In this document: positions 12,001-23,450 of the stretch, in pieces
Layout of the letters: each line of letters opens with the position of its first letter
Position numbering within the stretch: the stretch's first letter is position 1
NCBI RefSeq assembly: GCF_902148845.1
Contig: NW_021941230.1
Span: forward strand, 15,277,797 to 15,341,796
Reading direction: 5' to 3'
Length of the DNA stretch: 64,000 bases
Origin: Salarias fasciatus
Lineage: Eukaryota > Chordata > Actinopteri > Blenniiformes > Blenniidae
Notes under the pieces: model-generated
The model's database searches: none
Told to the model about the DNA's origin: nothing
What the model saw: the letters and a program-made list of their open reading frames with translations, nothing else
Position numbers and translations under genes: made by a program

Positions 12001-13935
12001 CATAAGTCGGTGCAAAGACATCCCAGCAGGAGGTGAGCGGGACGGGGTTGAGGACCAGAGGGGTCAGGGGTCGCGTGTGGCTCACGATGAACCTCTCTTC
12101 TTCTTCAGAGGACGTAGACGACTAACAAACCAAGAGAAATAAGAACGCTGACTACATTTTCTTCCATCCCATTCAGATTCATTCCATCACAATGAATCAG
12201 ACTTTTTTGAGGAATCTTTCCAAACCCAAACAGTTTGGTTTAAGACCCAAATCCTAGATTCTACTTCCACCAGATTACACACACAGGAGTGTAATGGCGT
12301 CTACTTGGATGTGGCGGGGATGCTACTGAAGGTGGGCGCTATTCGATCTAATCTGGACTGATTTAAAGGAGCAGAATCCATGTTTACCTTTCGTCTCCAA
12401 ACTGAAAACCTGAAACAAACTGAAAAGCAAGACTGCGAGAAAAAGTCCAAGAACCTGGACCTCTGAAGGGAGAAGGGGTGAGATCACAAAGGACGGCAAA
12501 CAGAAACATCGATTAAAAATGACTGAAGAAAATAAAATAAAAACAAAAATAACCCCAAAACCCAATTAATGACAGAACATTTGATATTTAACAACCAACC
12601 AAAGAAATGTGGGATGATTGCATAAAGATGCAAAACTGCAAAGAGACAGGCAGAAAAAGATACAAGAGCGAGGAAGCTAATGAACAACTACAGTAGCAAA
12701 TCATCCGAGAGAAAAGGAACAGGAAGCAAGACTGCATTGAAAAGATTTCAATAAAAAAAAAAAATCCAAAAAAAGATTTAAAACGAGCACAAAGAGAGGA
12801 ATGTATGCAACAGGGCCACACAGAGAATTATGAGTCAGCTGGTTCTTTCTGCTGCAGCCTCTTCAAACTCATTAAAATTCACCATCAGCCTCTGTGTTGA
12901 CTGTGCGTGTGTGTGTGTGTGTGTGCGCGTGTGTGTGTGTGTGTCGCCCACCATCTTCCTGCTTTTGTCCCTCCAGCGTCGCCGCATGCCGCCCTCTGAT
13001 TGGTGGTCGGGCCCGGGGAACGGAGAGAAGGCAGGACTGGACTCGCGGGGCCGAGAGCTGCCGGGCCTCCTGAAGCCATGCTGAGTCAGCCCGTTCCACG
13101 CTGCACACACACACACACACATGGCGGGCAGAGACAGATGATGCGGTGTTATCATCAAACCGACCCAATCGATCAGTGTGCGGAGTTTCTGAGGCGTCGC
13201 TCCGTCACTCCGGAACACACGGGGGGCTTCGTCCTTCGTCCTTTGTGTTTCTCTGAGGCGACGTGCGGCGCTGCAGCTGCTGCAGCTCTCTGCAGCTCTC
13301 TGCAGCTCTCTGCAGCTCTCTGCAGTCTGCTGCATTCGCAGGCCTCCCTTTCATCCATAAAGACCTGAAACCTCGCTCAGGGACAGAGTGACTCACGTCT
13401 GCCTGAAACACGGCATTAACCCTGCTGGAGAGCGAGTGGGAGGACCGGAGGTCAGAACTGGATTCACGAGGGCAGAAACCCACACGCCTGAAGCTTCAGA
13501 GGCCTGTCTGAGGTTTTTCATCACAAGTCCAGACAAAAATCACTGAACAATAACAAAAATACGCAAAATTGCACGAAAGAGATTCAAAAGGATCAAATAA
13601 TAAGATGAAATAGAAGAAAGAGAAGGGGGCGAAATAGAAGCAAATTGAGAAAAATAAAACACAAAAGGACGTGAAACTGACAAAAAATGGGAATGAATTT
13701 TAAGGAAGTGGCGAAAACTATAAATGCAAAACGACAAAAAGACGCAACTCAAATGAGAAAGACACACAAAACAAAAAAAGACATATAATAACACTAAAAA
13801 CCCCACATGAAGCCACTCTCTCACCTCGCAGGTCGTCAGCGCTGCCTGAGCGCTTCTTTCCCGGGATGAAACGCAGTCCTTGCTGAGGCTTCTGGGTATT
13901 GTAGTGAACCGACCACTTGCTGTCGCCATCCTCTG
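6004..13935 (-). CDS. nhsl1: NHS-family protein, NHSL1-like
   Basis: Seven minus-strand exons: 13825-13935, 12952-13080, 11887-12121, 11257-11711, 7793-11174, 7262-7349 and 6004-6727. The last four junctions agree in phase, and 12952-13080 to 11887-12121 also fits. 13825-13935 (exit phase 1) and 12952-13080 (entry phase 0) do not join directly, so an exon is probably missing between them. Family blocks are clear: KWSVHY; LPTPEERMRQQ then DIVPIDVTG; FDRQASFRRS with RRKTVTGLPDD; SLRKSKRPPPPPTRSDSLRR; PWVPRS; SPSSGYSSQSNTPTP; PVPERKSSLFSS; RPRTTEDLFAVIHRSKRKM; FKALLLRKGSR; and PPMTAIFEGE near the C-terminus. This order fits NHSL1 better than NHS or NHSL2. NHS proteins bind the WAVE/Scar complex and control lamellipodial actin. 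The 3.4-kb exon carries many long proline tracts. The visible exons encode about 1,700 residues, in the family range. The start codon lies upstream and is not settled. Confidence 0.88.
13271..13330. repeat. 10-bp tandem repeat (tgcagctctc)n
   Basis: Four perfect copies of tgcagctctc at 13281-13320 with degenerate copies at both ends. It sits in an intron of the nhsl1-like gene. There are no spacers, so it is not a CRISPR array. Confidence 0.9.
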
Positions 13936-16900
13936 CTGCACACACGCACACACACACACACACACACGCACACACACACACGCACACACACACGGGCTGA
14001 GATGAGCGAAAGGCGGCTTTCTGGGTTTAATCTCATTTCAGCAGATTCATTCACACTGGGAGGCGCCGCTGCAGCTCTCAGCACTGCTCAAGGTCACCTC
14101 CACACTGGGCCACTGGGCCGCCGCCGTCACGGAGGACCAGCAGACGGACAGACGGGTGGACAGCCCTCTGGGCTGAGGTCAACTTCACGTCTCACCGGAC
14201 ATCAATCAGAACGCTTCAGGAACATAAACCAACAATGAAACAGCGTTTAATTCCCCGAAAACCCCGGAAGTGTGGACCAGAAGGCCCCACAGATCCTGAA
14301 AAGTTGTTGATTAGACCTCAGAGATCCACTGCAACACCTGACAAAGACCTCAGAGGAAACCTGCGAGACTGAAAAGGCAATTCGGGTTCATGAGGAAACA
14401 AAGAGAATGAAAACAGCAACAGAAAGGATCAGTTAAGATCGCTGCAGGACTGTCGGTTTCTTCTCAATCAGATCTTTAAAGCTGTGATTTTTGAGGAGTT
14501 CTGTGGTCAGAGTGGGAGTCACAAGGAGGCCCGGGTGTCAACAATCATAGAAAACGTAATAAAAGTCATTGAACATGTTGAAAGAGTCTCCGACAAGCTT
14601 CTGCAGATCCTGGACGAGAAGCAGAGGGAGTCCTGAGGTCCATCCTGGTCCAACTCTGAAAGCACTTTATGAGTTCCTCAGATCAACGAGACCCTGGGTC
14701 TGAACGGGGCCCGCCTGTATAAAGAAAGGTTAAATTAAATAAATTAATTAATAAATCAACTTCATGGAGAAGGTGACCGAAGCCCTGGGGCGAGTCTGAC
14801 GAGTCTCTGAAGAACTCGAGAGATTCTCGTGAGAACCCGTCTGAATCTGGAGCCGTTACGTCCTCTGGAGGAGAAGAATCTGGGTTTTTTTTTTTTTTAA
14901 ATATACAGACTGACGGTCTCAGTTCGCTGAAATGCACCTGATGAAATCATGATTTAAAACAAACTAAAACAGAACGGGAAGTTTAACTGATTCCTATAAT
15001 AGTTTCAGAGTATTTAGGGTGCATAACTTTACATCATATTTACATTACATATATATCACATGTTTAATTCTTTTCATTTATGTGACTACTTTATATTATT
15101 CATATATATTATTATATTATATTATTCATACATATCTTATATATTTTACATTCTACATTATATATGATACACACATTCTGTGTATGCAAATTAATACATA
15201 AATGCACACGTTCCAGTTCAACCATCGCCGTTCATTATGTTGGCCATTTCGAGCTGCTTGGATTTGAAGACTTCACTGGTGAATTTTCAGGTATGTTTTC
15301 AGATTTTGACTCAGTAAAGTTTCGCAGTTTTTTTCTAACTGACTGTTTTTAAAACACAAATCCCTTTTAAAGTAAATTTGGGATCCTTAATTTGGAACAA
15401 CCTTTGGAAGTCCAAGGGAGGATCCTGTGGGTTTTTTGTTAAAATGGCCATGAAGCCCTCATGAAAATGATCTGAAGCGTTCAAGAAAATTCCAGCGATC
15501 CTGGAACAAGAACCAGAGAGAATTCAAGAGTCTAAGTTTTCCTTGAGGAGCTCGAAGAAGTTACTGAGCGGGGGGGGCGTGGAGGTCCTGGAATTATCAA
15601 TCGATTTTGTGTCCTTGATCGATTCCCTGGAGAAAAAGGCTAAAAATGTGCTCCAGACAGACTCCTGACCAAGTTCCTTGAATTCAGCAGCGTTTTCTGG
15701 ACTCCAGCCGAAGGTGGCCGTAGACCTGAGGAGACTCAAGGAGTCCTTCAGGAGGTTTCATGGGTCCAAAGGGAGACGTTTGCTGTCAGCTTATGAGAGA
15801 AACTGGGTTCTCAAAGGAGAGTTCAAAGGTCGCTGAGACAGAACTGCATTTTCTTGAGGTACATCAAGTGATCCTTGATCCACTTTTGAATTCAGACAAG
15901 AATGGTCCTGAGTCCTGAATTATGGCTCCGTACTCAGACTGAGACGGAGTCCTGGACGGGCCTCCAGCAGAGGTCCTCGAAGAGCCTCCGATGATCTGAG
16001 AGAAAGGTCTGGAGCGGAGTGACGGTGCTGCGAGGCCTCAGCAGAAGGGCCCGGAGTCACTGCCAACAACCCAGATGTATCTGATGAAGAGGCGCTGGAG
16101 GCCTTTGAACAGACTGAGTCCATCCTTCAGGAGGGTTCCTGAGCCCCCCGAGAATGGTCTCGAAGGCTTTAAGGACATCCTGGAGGGCTGGAGAGTAGGC
16201 TCAGATGATCCTTCAGGGACTTCTGGGGTCTTTAAGGACAGCGGAGCGTCCTTAAATATGTACTGGATTCCTTTAAAGAGGCTGTGGTGGTCCTGCAGAC
16301 AGTTCTGGAGTTCGTGGGAGCGTCCCAGGACCCCAAAGGAGATTCCCACAGTCCTTGGACAGGGTCCTTGAGTAAGTGACCTGCACTGTTGCTATGGTTA
16401 CTGGCAGGTTAATGTGACCCGAACTCCGATATGGCATCAAGATGCGCAGCATTTTCAGCCGGCCGTCAGCAGAGCGCCGGAGCGCCGGAGCGCCGCGGTG
16501 GACCGACGAGTCGCCGGCGGGAACGCACTCACCTCTGCGGTGGCTCAGAAACCTCAGGACGGACTTGATCGCCGCTCCAGATCAGAACCATGACGACGCC
16601 ACGCACTGCGCACAGCACGCACACGCACGCATGCACACACGCACACAGACACACGCGCGCATACACTCAGACAGGCACACACATGCACGCAGGGGCACGC
16701 ACACTCTGCTGAGACTGCAGCAGACAGAGAGACAGAGCAGCGCGGCAGCCGCTCTAATGCAGACCCGGACTCCGCCCACTCCTCTCTCTCTCCTCTTCTG
16801 TCTGTGTGGCTCGTCCCCCTCAGTCTTATTCTCACCCACACACATGCATTACGTTGGCAGGGTGCCAGCCCTGCTGCGCGTGTGTGTGTGTGTGTTAGAG

Positions 16901-16989
16901 TGTGTGTCCTTTATGTGTGTCACCAGGTGATGAAGGTTACCCGCAAATGCTGCAGGAACTGTGGAACCACACGGCTTCGCTTTGTAGAT

Positions 16990-16995
<6 letters not shown>

Positions 16996-17048
<53 letters not shown>
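16996..17048. repeat. (TG)n microsatellite
   Basis: Uninterrupted TG dinucleotides over about 53 bases. Confidence 0.97.
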
Positions 17049-17049
<1 letters not shown>

Positions 17050-17734
17050 TCTGCCTCTGATCATCTTTTATTCCCTCTGCTCCGGTGTTTCCATCTTTCC
17101 CGAGACAAACCCGAACAAAGACATCAGTCTGTCAGCGCGTTCATGAGGCGTTTCAGCAAATCATGTATCTGTCCGACGAAGCCTTCCCGCAGCCCTTCAT
17201 TTCCCCCCTCCTCTCGGTGGTGGTTTTGACTGTCTGAAGTTGTCTCGTATCCCTTCATAGCTGCTCTGATTCTTCTTGTAGCTGTGCTGCGTCTCCGAAG
17301 CGCTTCACTCCCAACTCGCGGCTGTTTGGCGATTTTCTGTTTGTGCATCCGTAACTGCCTCGCACATCTCAGAGGATATTTTCCGGCAATTTGAGTCAAT
17401 TTAGGCCCTTTTCATGGTGCGTTCAACGATCCGCTGAGTGATCAGTGCAGTAGCTATTTTGTGTTTCCTTCTTGGTCATTTGTCGACTCGTATTTACCAT
17501 CCTGGATCCCCGACGGTCGGCCCGACGGTCGGCCCGCCGGCGATCACCTCGATCACAACCTTCGCCACCACGGGTTCCAAACTGGGACAGATCCAGTGTG
17601 GAAGTGTGTCGCTGATGTGGGCCAGTAGAGCAGCTAATTACCTTCAGTCTCTCTTTAATTTACTTTTATTAATTAGACAAGAAATAGGCCACGCTGTTGT
17701 CATATTCCTGCCATGTATATATAGTCGTTCTGCT

Positions 17735-17845
17735 GGCCAATCAGAGGTCAGGAGGGGGCGGGGCCTGTGTGATCACCTGTGTGATTCTCAGCAGCAGGTA
17801 AAGAGTGACGTTTACAGGCGGCAGCTGCTGCCGTTATAAAGCCTG
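17735..17845 (+). promoter_or_regulatory. Promoter-like cluster (CCAAT, GC box, TATA)
   Basis: On the plus strand CCAAT lies at 17737-17741, a GC box (GGGGGCGGGGC) at 17754-17764 and TATAAA at 17835-17840, with promoter-like order and spacing. No recognisable plus-strand gene follows, so this may be chance or the promoter of a noncoding RNA. Confidence 0.2.
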
Positions 17846-17897
17846 TTCATCTGTTATTACAGGAATTAGCCAAGCGTATGGAGTTGAAGCTAATCCT

Positions 17898-17937
<40 letters not shown>

Positions 17938-18914
17938 GCGCACACGGGGGAGTTCATTAAGCGAGAATATGACTGTTTTCTTTCTCAGAACATGAGCCGA
18001 GTGGAGCTGTGATGAATTATTGATGTGTGGTGTGATCTCTCAGATCATATTCTCTTTTAAAACACCAAGAAACTCTGAGTCGAAGACCGCATCCAGCACT
18101 CTACCGAACCGGGCCAAACTGGACCAACCAGGACCAAAACCAGGTCATTACTATCAAAACACAACCGATCTAATTAACTTGAACTGTCCCTATTTCCCAG
18201 AACCAAGTCCGTCTCAATACTCATTTCACAAAGAAACCGTTTGGACCATAAACCAAACAGGGATGGTGAGATCAAAGCTGGCCAAACCGCAATCAAGATA
18301 TGTCCAATAAAGACCCAACCGAGGGTTCCAAGCTATCACCGAATCTTCAATTCAAGACCAAGGGTCTTTCCAAGATTCAGAAACAAAAGGCTCATTTTAA
18401 GGAATATGATCTGCGATGCTTCAGATTACAGAATCTGTCCACAGAACTCGGCTGTGGACCTTCAATCAGAGCGGCATCGGCTCCTCTCCTCAGACTCCTG
18501 ACGAAGAAGGGAAAATGAAGGTGCGCGCTCTCTCTTTTGAGGATTGGTCTGGAAGCGTTTGGGTTAAAGTCAGATAACATTTTCAGTTTCTGATTTTCGT
18601 GCTCTTGGTGCATAATGAGGTGAAACATCCACAAATCTGGCAAACGGGCATCAGATTGACCAAACGGAGCCAACGAAGGGTGACTGGACCCAAACCAAAG
18701 CAAATGAAAGCCACTGACTATCCAAAAAGAACCAACGATGTGGTCCAATGAGTCCGATTCGTTTAAGGGATACACAGATCAAAACAAGAGTTTCCTGTAG
18801 AAATGGACATGAAGAAGAGGAAGAACCGTTGAGCGTAAAACGTGCAAGAGACGCGCAAACAAACCCAAATTCATCTGAAGTGTGACATTAAAGACATCCA
18901 GCACGTGACAGTAC

Positions 18915-19585
18915 CTCTATGAAGAAGGGGCGTGGTCTGAATCGCCTCCTGTCGGGAGCTCTTGCCTCTTCGGCGCCGGAAACAGAAGAAGCTTGGTGCG
19001 GCGCCTCCTGCTGGGCTGGTAGCGGTACTGCGGCGGCGCCTCCGGCTCCCTGAAGGGGGGCGCGGCGGTGCGGGGGGGGCGGGACGGGCAGCGCGTAGCC
19101 CGCGCGGGGCTCTGGGGTCGGGGGGCAAGAGCTGGTCCGGCGCCGCTGGCTGAGGATCGGGCAGGATGGGCGTGACAGCTGAAGGGGCGGGGTTTGGGGG
19201 CGGGGCTTTCCGTAAACTTCCGAGGCAAGGAGCAGCTTCCTGTCGACTTCTTGGGCAAACGCAGGGTGGGCATGGCGGTGCTGGGGGGGGTTCTGGGGTA
19301 GTACCAGGGGCTGCTGGGGGGAGAATAAGCTAGCTTTCTGTCAAACGAGGGTCGACCCCGGCCGGGCGGCGCCGCCGGCGTGCAAGCCCCACATGGCTCC
19401 GTGCTGCTGGTAGATTTTGGCGCTGAGCAGGCGCCGCCGCAGGCTGCCCTCTGTTTTCGGCTGCAGGGTGCCATCTTCCGGGGAAGGAGCTCGTCGAGCT
19501 CCTCATCAGGACCGGGGTTCCAGCAGCCTGACGCGACGCCTGGCCCCGCCCCCTCGCCGCCCAAACACTCCACGTAGGAGATCAT
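18915..19585 (-). other. Candidate alternative first coding exon (nhsl1-like)
   Basis: An ATG at 19583-19585, just inside a possible acceptor (tgacag), opens a frame starting MISYVECLGG that stays open for 222 codons of Pro/Arg/Ser-rich sequence. The segment ends at a donor (AGAG|gtactg) after base 18915. In the frame that reads PLLHR at that donor, the exit phase matches the entry phase of the nhsl1-like exon at 13825-13935, giving a junction codon for Ala before EDGDSKWSV. However, the ATG frame and the donor frame differ, and a third frame holds a plausible run (GSLRRRLLSAKIYQQHG) at about 19380-19480. Either the exon carries small indels or these are coincidences. I do not recognise the peptide. 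Confidence 0.3.
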
Positions 19586-20852
19586 GATGTCCTGCTGTCA
19601 CAAGACTAGTCCCTTATCAATATCTCCTCATTAAAAGCCCGAAAAGACTCCAACTGCTTCATAATAAGCTTTTAGAAGTTTCTAATATCAAATAGACACA
19701 TCTACATCTTTTCAAATAAGGTTTTCTAAAGAAAAAAATGAATTGTTCACGAATGATCGCATAAAAACTGGCCTGTCCTTCAAAGTCAACTCAGAGAGTC
19801 ATTTTCACTGTCAACGCAAAAAAAAAAAAAAAAAAAAAATTCTTGAAGGTTCAGTCTTTGGTCTCTATTTTCTCTGCAAATCACCGTAAACATCACAACA
19901 AATCCAAATAATGAAATATTTTCCCAGCGAAAGAACCACAGCGACAGCGAAAGAGTCTTTTGGATAAAAATCCTTCAGTGTAACACCGAAAGCTGCGTTC
20001 GTATCCACAATGGTTTCACGAGGGGAATAGAAACATCCAGTGAATTTGTGCTGTATCCATCACCATGAAAGCAAATTATTCCAGAAAAAATGTGTTCAGT
20101 CAGTCATAAAAGAACAAAAAACCCTCAAAAACATCACAGTAAAGCAGCTTGCAAATCAAAACCAGTAAAACAGTGTCAGCGTCCGAGTGTCCACATTCGA
20201 AACGAGTCCAGCAGGAACTGGAATTTTCCTTCAGACGAGCGGCTGCTGCCTTTCTTCTGCTCGCTCTAATCTACTAACGGGGATTATCCAGGTCTGCAGA
20301 TGGCCGCAGAGCGACAGGTATTACCTCCACACCACATGTTGCCTCACACTGTGACTGACCGCCACACTCGGTATTTAGATCTCAGGAATCAGCCGACAGA
20401 AGGTCAGAGCCCTCTGCCGCTTCATTACACTGCAGAGACACATCTGAGGATAATTCACGTGGTTTTCTTCAGAAATAGTTTCCAACTAGTGCACCGTGTC
20501 ATCCCGAACCCAGAACCAGAAAACAAGCAGAACCTCAAACACAATCATCAAAAACCTCACAAAGCAACACCAAACGGCCAAAAACAGGTACAAAATCATG
20601 ACAATAACACAAGAAAACTATGAAGAAAAACAACAAACGGACACAGAGCAACCAGAAGAATGACCAAACAACTTCAAAGAGACTCAACATGTCAAAAAAA
20701 TACGCACAGAAATTACCAACAAGACTCTGAATGTCTGCAAAACCTTCACAAGATGCAAAATAAGCGAACACAAACTCAAATATCAGATAGTTTAAACGCT
20801 CAAAATGTGTCACTTTGTGTGTATTTACACGTGCTTACAGCACCTGTACATC

Positions 20853-20855
<3 letters not shown>

Positions 20856-20898
<43 letters not shown>

Positions 20899-20971
20899 AG
20901 AGGAAGGACAGCTGTGTTTTAAGACCATGAATAGGATGTTTCAGCTTGCCTCAACAGGCCAACAGTGATTA

Positions 20972-21014
<43 letters not shown>

Positions 21015-21317
21015 ACACACACACGCAGAAGAATGCAAACATCGCCTGATCCACAACTTTCTCCACCACCTCAGCATACAGCAGCAGCAGCAGCAGCAGC
21101 AGCGGTAACAGTAGTTACAGTACTATTACAGGTTGCAGAAGTAGCAGTAACCATTGGCAACAGCTGCACAAAGAACCGCAGAGCGATAATAGTAACATAA
21201 CAAATGACCTACATATAAAACTTCTCGCTCACCTTTAAAACAGCGCATGTCTTCCTCGCTCTCCCACCGTCCCTCGACACGGTGTTTACGATACCTGTGT
21301 GTCTGCGAGACTGTGTG

Positions 21318-21371
<54 letters not shown>
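20856..21371. repeat. Three alternating TG/CA arrays
   Basis: (TG)n at 20856-20895, (CA)n at 20973-21024 and (TG)n at 21320-21371. Neighbouring arrays are in opposite orientation, so any two adjacent arrays can pair as an inverted repeat. Confidence 0.95.
21079..21103. repeat. (CAG)n triplet repeat
   Basis: About eight CAG/AGC triplets between two of the dinucleotide arrays. No gene frame passes through it. Confidence 0.9.
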
Positions 21372-22567
21372 TGAGCTCAGACATTGGAGGAAACACAAGT
21401 TCAAACTGAGACTCCCCTCCCTCTATTCTTTCACTAAAAGAAAAGCCCCCTCCTCCCTCCCTCCCTCCCTCCTCGCTCTCTTCTGTCAAACCAATTCTCG
21501 ATCAAACCCAAACCTGCACCCACCAGCTCCCTCCCCTCTCCATCACTGACCTTTAACCTCATTCACATGATTTTTTTTTTTTTTTTTTTATCGTAAACAA
21601 GTTTGGAGGCACTGTTTGTTGTTGTTTTTCAAAATGATTATCCCAATGTCCAAGTAATGCCAGACTTTTTAGTTATGATTGGGCAACTTTACAGAGTAGT
21701 TTCCCTGGAGCACTTTCAAGAATGTTATTTGAAAAGATTTTTTTTTTAAAGTGTTAAATCAACCAAGTTTCACTTTAAGTAATGGAACTACTGAAATTAA
21801 TATCAATGTTTTCACTGTGCTAGATGACCTGCAACAGTCATTTCTGTCATATACAACATAATATTTTGTGCAAGTGAAGAAAGAATCATCTGATAATGCA
21901 GATATTTAGAGACTGTCGGCCTTGTTTCCTCTTTTCATCATCATGAAATCAAAATCACAACCAAATGGTAAAACTGCATTATAAGCTGTTTTCTGAATTT
22001 TAAAAAAAATCCCAAGTTTCCCCTCTCAGCTGGTCACCCTTATGCTTCAAAATTGTTTTATTTTTTCTAATGAAATAATGATCAATAATAATCAATAATC
22101 AAGAATTTAGATTTTAAAAATGGCTGCAGTACTGCAATATTTTTAAACATCGTGTTATTTATTTTTAGAAACATAAATAATCAGTTTGTTCTAGAAACTT
22201 TGAGGAGTTAAGGAAGTGCCCTCCTTACTCTCAGGTGTTGAAGGTGAGCGTGGTGCGGACGGCTGATGGGAGTCGTAGTGTCGTCCCTCCTCAGCAGGTA
22301 TTTACCTCTGAGGATAGAAATAGCTCCATTAATCACTTCAGGGTGTGACAGTGTCCTTACAGAGTAACAGAGTAACCCAGATACCGAGCAGCAGCTGCGC
22401 TCCTCCACCACGGATCCGCATTAAACTTTAAATCTGAAGCTCATTAGTTTCCCTCCATCAGTTCAAAACTCACGTTCGTACAATCATTCACTTATTTGTT
22501 CCAAATAATTAAAAACAAATCAATCGTTTTAGCTCTAATAAGCAAAACGTGACTTGACTTTCATGTC

Positions 22568-22796
22568 CCAAATCTCGCGATAACTCAAACCTGGACTCGT
22601 GCTGCGATTGGTCGGCTTGAAGCGCTCTGATTGGCTGTCCTTTCGGTAAACACGGAAGTTGGGGTTTGTTGTCGCTACAGCGTGAAGAAGCGGGCTGTGA
22701 GGCACAAAGAGTTCTCTTTCAACCAAACCTTTTCTTTTTAAAACGTTTCACACCCGAGGGACATTTATGACGGGTGAATCCAGGCAGGAGTGACAG
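22568..22796 (+). promoter_or_regulatory. Promoter and noncoding first exon of the champ1-like gene
   Basis: A TCTCGCGA element lies at 22573-22580, and inverted CCAAT boxes (ATTGG) at 22607-22611 and 22630-22634. These are common in TATA-less housekeeping promoters. A good donor (GACAG|gtatgc) after 22796 would end a noncoding first exon, spliced to the acceptor just before the ATG at 23451. Inferred from motifs and spacing. Confidence 0.45.
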
Positions 22797-23450
22797 GTAT
22801 GCTTTGTGAGCATTGCGTCGTTACTGTTATTACCGTTAGTAACGGGATCGATTCCCGTTGTTACAGAGTAGTTACGCTCCGGGAACTAACCCAGAATAAC
22901 GCACTGAAAGGTATATTTACTCAGGAAAAATACTTTACAGCTACCTGATGCTCACTGCCCTCGTTATCCATATTTTTGGTTTTAAAATCTGCGTACATTT
23001 CAATAGAGTCTGGTTAGAAAAGAAAATATTTTCATCGACACAAAATCTCTGGGGGCACAAATGAAATGCGAACAAGTTTCTAAATCCAACATCAATACAT
23101 ATTAAAAATGCAGTGATGGCAAAATCTGAACGTAGCCAGATTGCGATCAGAATGCAAAATACTTGATTAATCCTTAGAGATTGTATCTCCAAACACCGTA
23201 ATTAAATAATTCAATTCAATACTTAACTGTGCTATTTGTTACTTTCCCCCCTGTGGTTACATGTTTCCATTTTATACAAATTGATTTAATTTTAAAACTT
23301 ACATTTGGAAAGTTCTTATTGGTGAGTTGGTCCCAATATTAACACACAGAAATGCAGAAAATGTTTTAAACTAGAATATTTTTCTATCTTTGTTCTTAAC
23401 AGTGAGATACTGGCTGTTGATTGGTTGGTTTGCTGTCTTTGCCTGCAGTG

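Larger units (their letters stand above)
13936..18914. other. Long intron/intergenic interval without a recognised gene
   Basis: No conserved domain was found on either strand. It contains CA/TG arrays (13938-13996, about 16616-16700, 16996-17048, about 17899-17942) and an AT-rich stretch (15010-15200). At 14240-14830 and 15360-16370 there are long runs of short degenerate phrases (GGTCC, CTTGA, GGAGTC) like those at 1.5-4 kb. A donor-like site (GCAGAG|gtgagt, minus) lies near 16540, but its reading phase does not fit the next nhsl1-like exon. Confidence 0.5.
19586..22560. other. Gene-free, microsatellite-rich interval
   Basis: No conserved coding sequence seen. Contains poly(A) at about 19818-19840, three alternating TG/CA arrays at 20.86-21.37 kb, a CAG triplet run, and a poly(T) near 21571-21589. 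Confidence 0.5.

Noticed and set aside
13271-13330. Short direct repeats that could suggest a CRISPR array
   Set aside because: The 10-base units are contiguous with no spacers, and the DNA is vertebrate.
16540-16591. Candidate first exon for nhsl1 (MVLIWSGDQVRPEV, donor gtgagt)
   Set aside because: The donor is good, but its exit phase does not match the entry of the KWSVHY exon, and the peptide does not resemble NHS-family starts.
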